Below, piece after piece: positions 1 through 7,988 of a stretch of 53,332 nt of DNA (its first letter is position 1; each line of letters opens with the position of its first letter). The stretch spans positions 1-53,332 of the forward strand of contig CBZS010000135.1 in assembly GCA_000613065.1 (NCBI GenBank), written 5' to 3'. The notes under the pieces were generated by a model, which worked only from the letters and a program-made list of their open reading frames with translations, searched no databases and was not told the DNA's origin. The position numbers and the translations under genes are program-made. This DNA comes from Richelia intracellularis. Its GTDB lineage: Bacteria; Cyanobacteriota; Cyanobacteriia; Cyanobacteriales; Nostocaceae.

Positions 1-737
1 TTGGGAGAAATATTTGGTTTATACTTTTGCCAAACCGTTTCTCCAGTCACAGGATCGTATAATTATTGGGGATTTTTACCAGTTAATAAATAAATTGCTG
101 TTAGTCCCAAAGCATATATATCACTGGCATACACGGGGTGTCCAATAACTTACTCGTGGGGCATATATCCTGGTGTACCAATCACAATGGAACTTTTAGA
201 AGAACCAGAGGAATTTGCCATAGAATAAATAGTTTCCTTCACTGCACCAAAGTCGATTAAAACAGGCTTACCCCATGGCAGGGAAGATGGTTTTAGGATA
301 ATGTTATCGGGCTTAATATCTCGGTGAATAATACCTTTGCCATGAACGTAATGCAAAACTGATAATAAATTCACCACAATTTCTTGGAGAATTGATTCTG
401 GGAGAGTTCCTTGGGTGACCACAATATCTCCCAGAGTATGACCTTGAATCCATTCCTGAACCAGATCAAACTGCCCATTTTCCGAAAAATAAGCATATAG
501 CTTAGGTATACTATCTGCTCCTTCTCCTAAATATTTTCAAGTAGCTGCTTCCCTTTCAAATCGTTGTTGAATCATCCTATAGGTTTGGGGGTCATTGGTA
601 ACTGGTTTCAGTTGCTTAATCACACAGCGGCGATGGGAAGGCATATGAATGTCTTCCGCCAAAAAAGTTTCACCAAAACCGCCATAACCCAATACCTGAA
701 TGATTTTATAGCGATTGTTAAGTAGGGTTGTTCTCAT
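1..737 (-). pseudogene. Ser/Thr protein kinase (Pkn2/Hanks type), broken and cut by the window edge
   Basis: A bacterial Hanks-type Ser/Thr kinase on the minus strand, starting near 737 (MRTTLLNNRYKI) with its C-terminus beyond position 1. The glycine loop GYGGFGET, the catalytic loop HRDIKPDN and DFGAVKE (DFG) are all visible in one unchanged frame. Three in-frame stops interrupt it: TGA at 537-539 (after FEREAAT), TAA at 150-152 (after GYMPHE) and TAA at 63-65. The translation between the stops is clean kinase (LVQEWIQGHTLGDIV, VYASDIYALGLTAIYLLTG), and no frameshift is needed. Such kinases phosphorylate cytoplasmic or membrane partners, and cyanobacterial ones often carry C-terminal repeat domains that are not visible here. 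I infer a recently dead gene. Sequencing error or suppression is less likely. Confidence 0.85.
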
Positions 738-921
738 CCACTGTAAAAAAACGAGTGTCTTTACAGATGTATATAAACTCTTACATTCGTAACATCTTTG
801 AATCAAAATGAGGAAAATCAAAAAAGAAATTCTTTCCCTTGCTGTCTGCTTTCTGTTCATCTGACATCCGGCTATTCTTGCGATATACTGTGTTTTGGAT
901 ATGTAACAGGATTTGGACTCT

Positions 922-3069
922 ATGTACCTCTCACTCTGGCCTGGAAAACCCTATCCTTTAGGAGCAAAGTGGGATGGTAAGGGTACTAATTTTGCCCTAT
1001 TCTCAGAACACGCTACATCTGTGGAGTTATGTCTTTTTGATAAGCTAGGGCGCGAAACTCGTTTATGCTTAAGGGAAGTAAGTAATTTTGTTTGGCATGG
1101 TTATGTCCCTTCCATTGGACCAGGACAAAGATATGGGTTTAGGGTACATGGTCCTTTTGCTCCCCAAGAAGGCTATCGATTTAACCCCAACAAGTTACTC
1201 ATAGATCCCTATGCCAGGGCAATTGAAGGTGATATTCAATTTGGAGAAGGTATTTTCGGTTATCGCTGGGACGACCCCCAGGAAGATTTGGGATTTTCCG
1301 AGCTTAACAGTGCTGAATTGATTCCTAAATGTATCGTCGTTGACGAGTCCTTTGATTGGGAAGGAGATAAACTCCTGCGAACCCCTGCCCATCAAACGGT
1401 AATTTATGAGATGCATGTTAAGGGTTTTACTACCTTACATTCAGAAATTCCCCGTAAACTCCGTGGAACCTATGCTGGTTTAGCTCACCCCGGAGCTATT
1501 TCCCACCTTCAAGCTTTGGGTGTAACAGCAATAGAGTTAATGCCCATACACCATTTCCTCAACTGTCCAGGACATTTAGTCAACAAGGGTTTAAAAAATT
1601 ACTGGGGTTATGATTCCCTTGCTTACTTAGCTCCCTACTCTGGTTATAGTGCTAGTGGTTCTCGAGGTGGGCAAGTACAAGAATTTAAGGAAATGGTAAA
1701 AGCCCTTCACAAATCAGGAATTGAGGTGATTCTAGATGTAGTTTATAACCACACAGGAGAAGGGAATCAACTAGGCCCAACCATCTCTCTCAAAGGAATT
1801 GATAACACTTCTTACTATCGTTTGGTAGAAGAAGATCCACGTCACTACATGGATTTTACAGGTTGTGGAAACTCCTTGAACGTTAGAGAACCCCAAGTCC
1901 TGAAGTTAATTATGGATAGCTTGCGTTACTGGGTACAGGAATGCCATGTAGATGGTTTCCGATTTGACCTAGCATCGGCATTAGCTAGGGAACTTTATGC
2001 AGTTGATCGCCTAGCCTCTTTCTTTGATATTATCCACCAAGACCCTACCCTGGCAGATGTAAAATTAATTGCTGAGCCCTGGGACGTAGGTGAAGGTGGT
2101 TATCAAGTGGGTGAGTTTCCCCTATTATGGTCAGAGTGGAATGGTAAATATCGTGACACCGTTAGGGACTTTTGGCGAGGTGAGGATAGTCGTTTAGCAG
2201 AGTTTGCTTATCGCTTTACTGGCAGCTCTGACCTATATATGGCGAATGGACGCAGTCCTAACGCCAGTATAAACTTTATCACTGCCCATGATGGATTTAC
2301 CCTGAATGATTTAGTTAGTTATAACCAAAAGCATAATGAGGCAAATGGAGAAGATAGTCGGGATGGGGATAATCATAACCGTTCTTGGAACTGTGGTGAA
2401 GAAGGGGAAACCAGCGATACCTCCATCCTGAAACTTAGGAAACACCAACGGCGTAATTTTTTAGTCACCCTACTATTATCCCAAGGTGTACCGATGTTAC
2501 TCATGGGTGATGAAATGGGGCGTTCGCAAGGGGGTAATAATAATGCGTACTGTCAAGACAATGAGGTTTCTTGGCTAAATTGGGAATTACAAGAAGAAAA
2601 TGAAGCTTTACTCGATTTTAGTCGCCAATTAATTGATTTCCGCCGGAAACACCCCGTATTTCGTCGCCGGAAGTGGTTTCAAGGTAGAGCCATCCATGGT
2701 TATGGCGTACATGACATTGGCTGGTTTAACCCTGACGGGGGAAAAATGACTGAAGAACAGTGGAATGCAGGATATACAAAAGCCATCGGTATTTTCCTCA
2801 ATGGAGAAGGAATTGCAACACCGGGAGAGCAGGGACAAAAAATCATTGATGATAGTTTTTTACTGTTCTTCAATGCCCATTATGAAACCCTGGATTTCTG
2901 CATTCCTGACGGATTACAGCAATGGGAATGGCTAACTATTATCGATACTACTAAACCCCGCTTTGTTCGCCGTGGTAAGCGTTATACCGATAATCAAGTA
3001 ATTCTTGTAGAAGGGCGATCGCTTATATTACTACAACGTTTGGGTATTAGTGAGAGTGAAGAGGACTGA
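922..3069 (+). CDS. glgX: Glycogen debranching enzyme GlgX/TreX
   Basis: GH13 isoamylase-type debranching enzyme of about 715 aa. It hydrolyses alpha-1,6 branches of glycogen in the cytosol and releases linear malto-oligosaccharides. An N-terminal CBM48-like domain ([10 protein letters not shown]... NFALFSEHA, residues 1-130) precedes the catalytic barrel. Expected catalytic residues are present: nucleophile D349 in DGFRFDLAS, acid/base E385 in LIAEPWD, and D457 in FITAHDG. I start at ATG 922 (MYLSLWPGK), which matches the family N-terminus; an in-frame TTG at 913 would add three residues. treZ follows 123 bp downstream in the same direction and treY lies further on, so its product probably feeds trehalose synthesis as well as glycogen turnover. 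Length is normal and no lesions are seen. Confidence 0.93.
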   Translation: MYLSLWPGKPYPLGAKWDGKGTNFALFSEHATSVELCLFDKLGRETRLCLREVSNFVWHGYVPSIGPGQRYGFRVHGPFAPQEGYRFNPNKLLIDPYARAIEGDIQFGEGIFGYRWDDPQEDLGFSELNSAELIPKCIVVDESFDWEGDKLLRTPAHQTVIYEMHVKGFTTLHSEIPRKLRGTYAGLAHPGAISHLQALGVTAIELMPIHHFLNCPGHLVNKGLKNYWGYDSLAYLAPYSGYSASGSRGGQVQEFKEMVKALHKSGIEVILDVVYNHTGEGNQLGPTISLKGIDNTSYYRLVEEDPRHYMDFTGCGNSLNVREPQVLKLIMDSLRYWVQECHVDGFRFDLASALARELYAVDRLASFFDIIHQDPTLADVKLIAEPWDVGEGGYQVGEFPLLWSEWNGKYRDTVRDFWRGEDSRLAEFAYRFTGSSDLYMANGRSPNASINFITAHDGFTLNDLVSYNQKHNEANGEDSRDGDNHNRSWNCGEEGETSDTSILKLRKHQRRNFLVTLLLSQGVPMLLMGDEMGRSQGGNNNAYCQDNEVSWLNWELQEENEALLDFSRQLIDFRRKHPVFRRRKWFQGRAIHGYGVHDIGWFNPDGGKMTEEQWNAGYTKAIGIFLNGEGIATPGEQGQKIIDDSFLLFFNAHYETLDFCIPDGLQQWEWLTIIDTTKPRFVRRGKRYTDNQVILVEGRSLILLQRLGISESEED

Positions 3070-3192
3070 AGAAAACCACAGAGATGAGCAGGGAGGACAA
3101 GGATAAGAAATTTTAACTGTTAATTGTCAACTATTAACCACTAAGCATCAACATTCCCTACTCAATCTAAAATCTATAATTTCAGAGAAAAT

Positions 3193-5019
3193 ATGCACCT
3201 CGGTTCTGAATATTTAGGCGATCGCAATTGCAATTTTACCCTATGGGCTCCTCTGATGGAGGAGGTTGCTGTCCATCTCATTTCCCCGGAAAATAAGATT
3301 ATCCCTTTACAAAGAAAAACACGGGGATATTGGCAAGGAACTGTCACAGATGTGGAACCGGGCAGTCTTTATTTTTACCAATTAAATGGACAGTTAAATC
3401 GACCGGATCCCGCATCGAATTTCCAGCCCCAAGGAGTACATGGAGCCTCTGAAGTTATTGACCATAATAGCTTTTATTGGAATGATTTCCAATGGCGAGG
3501 ATTACCTGTAGAAAAGATGGTAATCTATGAATTACATATAGGTACTTTTACAACAGAAGGGACATTTTATTCCGTAATTCCTCGTATTCCTGTGTTGAGA
3601 AATTTGGGTGTTACCGCAATCGAAATTATGCCCATAGCTCAGTTCCCTGGAGAACGCAACTGGGGCTATGATGGAGTTTATCCCTATGGGGTGCAAAATT
3701 CTTATGGTGGTGTAGATGGATTAAAGCGATTGGTGGACGCCTGTCATCAACAAGGGATAGCGGTAATTCTTGATGTAGTATACAACCATCTGGGGCCAGA
3801 AGGTAATTACCTATGGGGTTTAGGAACCTACTTCACCGATAAATATAAAACTCCCTGGGGTACTGCAATCAACTACGATGATGCTTACAGTGATGGAGTG
3901 CGAGAGTATTTTACCCAGAATGTTGTCTACTGGCTGGAAACCTACCACATTGATGCTTTAAGGTTAGATGCAATCCATGCCATTTACGATCTTGGAGCCA
4001 AGCATATTCTACAAGAAATGTCAGAAGCAGTAGCGGAAATTAACCGCAGAGATGGCAAAAAAAGATACTTGATTGCCGAAAGTGAACTTAACGACCCCAA
4101 GATATTACGTTCTTCAGACTTCGGCGGTTATGGAATTGATGCCCAGTGGAGTGACGATTTTCACCATGCTTTGCATACTGTACTGACTGGAGAAAAACAA
4201 GGATATTATGAGGATTTTGGTAGTTTAGAACAGTTAGCGAAAGCTTATACCCAGGTCTATGTTTATGCTTGGGATTATTCCCCCCACCGTAAACGATATC
4301 ATGGGAGTGAGCCCAAAGGTTGTAAATCTACCCAATTTATAGTTTGTGCCCAAAATCACGATCAAGTAGGGAATAGGATGATGGGCGATCGCTTTACCCA
4401 TTTATTATCCTTCTCCGCCTTAAAATTATCCGCCGCCGCAACAATTTTGTCACCCTATATACCAATGTTATTTATGGGTGAAGAGTATGGAGAAACTTCA
4501 CCCTTCCTTTATTTCGTTAGTCATAGTGATGCAGGTTTAATTGAAGCGGTACGTCAGGGAAGAAAAGAAGAATTTGCAGTTTTCCATGCACAAGGAGAAG
4601 CACCAGATCCCCAAGCTATAGAAACCATGCTGCGATCGCAATTAAACTGGGAGCAACGCCACCAGGGCAAGCAGGGCATGTTGTGGTTATTTTACCAAAA
4701 GTTACTTCTACTGCGTGCCGAAATCCCTGCACTGGCTAACTTAGATAGGCATAAATTAGAGGCAACAGTTATCCATTCAGCAAAAGTTCTTCAATTAAAA
4801 CGTAGTTACGGAAGTAACGAAGTCATTTACTGGCTGAGCTTCAATCAGGAAAGCGTTACAGTGAAAGAAACCCTACCAGTTGGAAACTGGAACAAGTTAC
4901 TGGATTCTGGTGATACCCAGTGGGGAGGGGATGGTTCTGTTTTACCCCAGGTATTGAGCGGTGATATCCAGCAGAAATTAGTACTAACTCCTCACAGTGT
5001 GGCGTTGTATGGGAATTAG
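3193..5019 (+). CDS. treZ: Malto-oligosyltrehalose trehalohydrolase TreZ
   Basis: GH13 enzyme of 608 aa that cleaves the alpha-1,4 bond next to the terminal trehalose of maltooligosyl-trehalose and so releases free trehalose. The N-terminal CBM48-like domain (YLGDRNCNFTLWAPL) is followed by the barrel with YELHIGTFT (about 115), VYNHLGPEGNY (about 200), nucleophile D259 in LRLDAIHA, acid E296 in LIAESE, and D390 in AQNHDQVGNR. The size fits the TreZ family. It works with TreY (7989-10793), which makes its substrate. An AT-rich 123-bp spacer separates it from glgX, so co-transcription is plausible but not shown. Its former link to treY is broken by about 3 kb of mobile-element debris. Confidence 0.93.
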   Translation: MHLGSEYLGDRNCNFTLWAPLMEEVAVHLISPENKIIPLQRKTRGYWQGTVTDVEPGSLYFYQLNGQLNRPDPASNFQPQGVHGASEVIDHNSFYWNDFQWRGLPVEKMVIYELHIGTFTTEGTFYSVIPRIPVLRNLGVTAIEIMPIAQFPGERNWGYDGVYPYGVQNSYGGVDGLKRLVDACHQQGIAVILDVVYNHLGPEGNYLWGLGTYFTDKYKTPWGTAINYDDAYSDGVREYFTQNVVYWLETYHIDALRLDAIHAIYDLGAKHILQEMSEAVAEINRRDGKKRYLIAESELNDPKILRSSDFGGYGIDAQWSDDFHHALHTVLTGEKQGYYEDFGSLEQLAKAYTQVYVYAWDYSPHRKRYHGSEPKGCKSTQFIVCAQNHDQVGNRMMGDRFTHLLSFSALKLSAAATILSPYIPMLFMGEEYGETSPFLYFVSHSDAGLIEAVRQGRKEEFAVFHAQGEAPDPQAIETMLRSQLNWEQRHQGKQGMLWLFYQKLLLLRAEIPALANLDRHKLEATVIHSAKVLQLKRSYGSNEVIYWLSFNQESVTVKETLPVGNWNKLLDSGDTQWGGDGSVLPQVLSGDIQQKLVLTPHSVALYGN

Positions 5020-5038
5020 TATTGGATGTTCAATATTG

Positions 5039-5130
5039 GGCGTTGCATAAGTGCGGGATGAATTAGCGTTTGAAACCATTTCTCAATGGTTTCAAATTTA
5101 GTGAAATCATCCCCTGATTCAGTCTATGCC
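5039..5130 (-). mobile_element. MITE copy 1 (about 92 bp, 8-bp TSD)
   Basis: Begins GGCGTTGCATAAGTGCGGG and is flanked by the 8-bp direct repeat CAATATTG (5031-5038 and 5131-5138). It belongs to the five-copy family also seen at 21459, 26658, 28166 and 34788, in reverse orientation relative to copies 2, 3 and 5. The centre holds the hairpin TTTGAAACCATT/AATGGTTTCAAA. The right tip departs from the family: it reads CAGTCTATGCC instead of CAGCAACGCC, and that altered tip is the reverse complement of GGGCATAGACTG at 5149-5160. It sits 19 bp after the treZ stop. Confidence 0.85.
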
Positions 5131-5160
5131 CAATATTGATAATATATAGGGCATAGACTG
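5120..5160. repeat. 12-bp inverted repeat at the altered MITE tip
   Basis: CAGTCTATGCCC (5120-5131) and GGGCATAGACTG (5149-5160) are exact reverse complements around a 17-nt A/T-rich centre. The left arm overlaps the tip of the MITE and replaces the expected family sequence. This suggests the tip was rewritten using the right arm as template. Confidence 0.7.
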
Positions 5161-5363
5161 CTAATGCTACTTCATACGCCGAGATTCCATTGGCAAACGA
5201 TCATTAAGTAGTTAAACATAATTAATTACACAATGTCATTGCGAGTCAAACGGAGTGAAACGAAGCAATAGCAAGGGTAAGGACTACTTTGCGTAGCTTT
5301 TAATAATGGTAAATATTTTTGTTTACTTACTTATTTACCCATCACGTAATATTGAACAGAGTG

Positions 5364-5426
5364 ATATTCAACCCCCATTGTTCACCATTGTTCAGTACTC
5401 AATGGTGAACAATGGGGGTTGAATAT
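5364..5426. repeat. Perfect 27-bp inverted repeat, 9-nt loop
   Basis: The arms 5364-5390 and 5400-5426 are exact reverse complements, including CAACCCCCATTGTTC and GAACAATGGGGGTTG. The loop is 5391-5399 (TTCAGTACT). No adjacent gene ends here and no T-run follows, so a simple terminator is unlikely. It is too long and perfect to be chance. Confidence 0.9.
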
Positions 5427-5843
5427 GTTTGGACGAATTTGGGTATATTTATTCCTTAACTATTTGGGTAGCACTAATGGTGTTAACAACAGTTGGAAAA
5501 TAACAAGCACCAGAAGTAGCTAGCTAGATATTTGCTAACTAAAACCCATCAGGAAGTTATAACAACAGCCAATCGCGCCATAATAGAAGAGATGATTACA
5601 ACAATTATGGTGTACATGAGCAATTAACCAGAATCGAGTTTGAGTCGATGCTAGGAATTACACTCAAGGAAACCAAAGTTTACCGAGAAATTAAACAAGA
5701 GGGGAGGGAAGAAGCAACCGTTCAACTCGCAATTGGGCAGTTAAGTAAGCGATTTGGAGAATTATCAGAGGAAATACGTTCTTCTATTACTGGTTTCCCT
5801 TTACCTGTACTAGAGGATTTGAGTGAAGCTCTGTTAGATTTCT

Positions 5844-7700
5844 CTAATTTAAATGGGTGCGACTCTTTTTGTAAGAGGGGGAGTGGAACTTAGACAAGTA
5901 TTGGAAGAGGTGGAGGGGTAGTAGAACAACGAGCTTTGGTTTGAGAACTTGCTTGTTCAAAGGAATACCACTAGAGTACAAAGACAGGTGATTGCGTTTA
6001 TGTTCTTGTTGTAGATGAAACTGCCAATACTCATCCCAATCGCCACTGATGTATAAAGAACCCAGGGGAAAAATAGCCTCACCACCCCTCATGGTCCATC
6101 TAGCCCCAGTGATATCCATCCTGTCTTTAATCAGGTGGGGACAAGCACCCTCAATCACCCCCGTGGCGATGAGCAATCCAGCTTTTAAGTAATCGTCAGA
6201 TTTGAGGTATTTGGCATTGTTAAGTAAATATCTAGCACAGGGATCCACGGGTTTACGTTCTTGGGGGGTGAGTTTGGGTCAAGTCGCACTCCGGGGCATA
6301 CCTGGGGCAACTGAACTTGATTTACCTTCAAGGATAAGCTGTAAACGTTTGCTCTCCCTACCTTCTGCCTGTGTTGAAGTCTGAGAATAAAAGACAAATG
6401 CAGCTTTCCACAAATACTCAATCACATGGATAATATCCCTGTCTTAGTCCATGAGAATATTGCTGTGCTGGTAGATTAAACTCCCCATCCAAAGGAAATA
6501 GCGTATTTGTCTTTCTTCCTACAGAACTGATTCTATTGGCGATTACTGTGCCAAATAATGTGGTCAATTTCCGCGACAATTTTTTCTTGTGTGTTCTGTT
6601 TACTGAGTCTGTGCCTGCACACTCTCCCTCTATTTCATCTTGACTGCGTTTATCAAAATATCCTTGAACTTATCCCAATAATATGATTTTGTTAATCCAA
6701 ATATGGATTGTTGCAAGAGACAAAAAAGCATAAAAACAAGCTGAAATTCTTTCCCATCTGACAACAAGACGACGATATTTTTTTTGAAAGCATGGGAAAC
6801 AACGTTCTTGTTGAAAACGTGAGACGGAAATTTTAATGGGTCTGCCCTTGTTCTTCTTTTGTCTTCCAAACCCGCTTAGGCCATTCCGGCCTAATACCAC
6901 CTCTACGTAAAGCAGCGCGCTTATCCTTAGAATCCTAGCCTTTGTCAGCAGCAAGCACTTTCAGGGGTTTAGGGGGTCTACCGGGTTTGTTGGTCTTAAC
7001 CTTTACACTGTCTAGAAGTGGTATCACCTGGGATCTTTCACTACCATTGGCAGGTGTGGTGCGATTGGATCAAGGCATTCCTGAGCCTTCAGTAAGAGTG
7101 TGTATTAAAATACCCTTTCCTTCTCCACCGTAAGCAACACCATCACCACCGCCCTTTCCAAGGGGAAAAAGACCCGTCCACCTCGCCATAACTCCAGTTT
7201 ATTAACCCTTTATCTTGTCCAATCCCCAATATTCGTGGTTGTAAAGCCTTTAACCTCCCGTCCAACTGCCAACGTTTGAGCCATGGATGTGCAGAGCTCT
7301 TTGATGCCCATATTTCTCCTTTTGGAACGTCACACCAACGAGACTGCAGTATCAATAAATACAGCGAAATACTGGGTACATAACGAAATGAAGAATGTGG
7401 TATTCCTCGTTCGCGTTTCTCTGGCGGTTTCGGAAAAATATCCTCAAACAAAGACCACTCCAAATTACTCAGTCCTTCAAAACGTCCAGCCATCAGATGA
7501 TATAACCCCTCTTACTCAACAGGCATATTATCACCTTCTGCTATTAGTGGGATAAGAACAGGTAAGAACCGTCTCAATAGTTCGTATCCATTCTCAACTA
7601 ACTTACTCTCTATCTGGGAGTGTTCTAACCCACAAATGTTGTCTGAGTCTAACCAACTAACTATCTGTTCAAATAGTTCTCGTGCTTGTGACCAAAACAT
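5844..7700 (-). pseudogene. ISKra4 family transposase remnant
   Basis: The N-terminus lies at 7700 (MFWSQARELFEQIVSWL... CGLEHSQIESKL), then the nested IS5-like element. It resumes at about 6668 (VQGYFDKRSQDEIEGECAG, RTHKKK, LPAQQYSHGL), jumps over an internal deletion near 6443, and continues HVIEYLWKAAFVFY to the C-terminal block VIEGACPHLIKDRMDITGAR...GDWDEYWQFHLQQEHKR. There is an in-frame stop near 6280 and several frame changes. The final DDE-region block is well conserved, so the family call is firm. No function can remain. Confidence 0.8.
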
Positions 7701-7868
7701 ACCTTGATTTTATGTAGATCCTTGCATAGGGTGTGGAACTGTTCCTGTTTTTTCACTTTTTACAAGCCAATTCCATCAAGTACATTTTTGGCTGTCAATA
7801 CTACTCTGGTTGACTTGTCATTTATTATTCTTATATCATGCTCCGTACTACCAAAAGAGTCGCACCCA
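5855..7868 (-). mobile_element. ISKra4-like insertion sequence, internally deleted, with nested IS5-like element
   Basis: The ends are inverted repeats starting GGGTGCGACTCTTTT (5855 on) and its complement ending at 7868. They are flanked by a 9-bp direct repeat AATTTAAAT (5846-5854 and 7869-7877). The total is 2014 bp, of which 888 bp is a nested IS. The 8-9 bp duplication and the transposase sequence fit the ISKra4 family. It disrupts the Rpn/DUF4351 gene. Confidence 0.85.
6669..7556 (-). mobile_element. IS5-like insertion sequence nested in the ISKra4 element
   Basis: The 888-bp element has ends CTTATCCCAATAATA (6669 on) and the complement of CTTATCCCACTAATA (ending at 7556). Removing it rejoins the ISKra4 transposase reading (...LLRRFLPV | QGYFDKRS...), which supports the borders. 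Its dead transposase runs on the minus strand: MAGRFEGLSNLEWSLFEDIF (7493), CRWCDVPKGEIWA-like, NWSYGEVDGSFSPWKG, then PGRPRKPLKVLAADKG, IRPEWPKRVWKTK and the C-terminal ACFYAFLSLATIHIWINK (6673). It has several stops and frameshifts. Confidence 0.8.
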
Positions 7869-7988
7869 ATTTAAATTATTTACAGGCTTGGTTAGAAAAT
7901 CATGGAAAAAGTCGCAGCTAACTATTCCTAATAATTGCGTACCTATAAGTTATACCTATAAATTATAAAATATTAAGAAAGTGTAAGT

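Larger units (their letters stand above)
5020..5526. other. Non-coding debris between treZ and the Rpn/DUF4351 remnant
   Basis: No credible gene. It holds MITE copy 1, the 12-bp inverted repeat, a short dispersed-repeat-like stretch around 5233-5270 (CATTGCGAGTC...CGAAGCAAT, resembling interspersed repeats common in Nostocales), and the 27-bp-arm hairpin at 5364-5426. Confidence 0.6.
5527..7920 (+). pseudogene. Rpn/PD-(D/E)XK nuclease family (DUF4351) gene, decayed and split by an IS
   Basis: The 5' part (about 5527-5854) reads LLTKTHQEVIT... AIIEEMITTIMVYM, then a small deletion/frameshift near 5618, then QLTRIEFESMLGITL and EGREEATVQLAIGQL. It resumes after the insertion at 7869 as YLQAWLENHGKSRS with a stop at 7918-7920. 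Joining 5845 to 7869 restores an uninterrupted C-terminal DUF4351 helix region (LLDFSNLNYLQAWLENHG). These proteins are cytoplasmic PD-(D/E)XK recombination-promoting nuclease relatives that are abundant in cyanobacteria. The nuclease half is missing or unrecognisable. There is an in-frame stop near 5520, a frameshift and an IS insertion, so the gene is dead. Confidence 0.75.
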
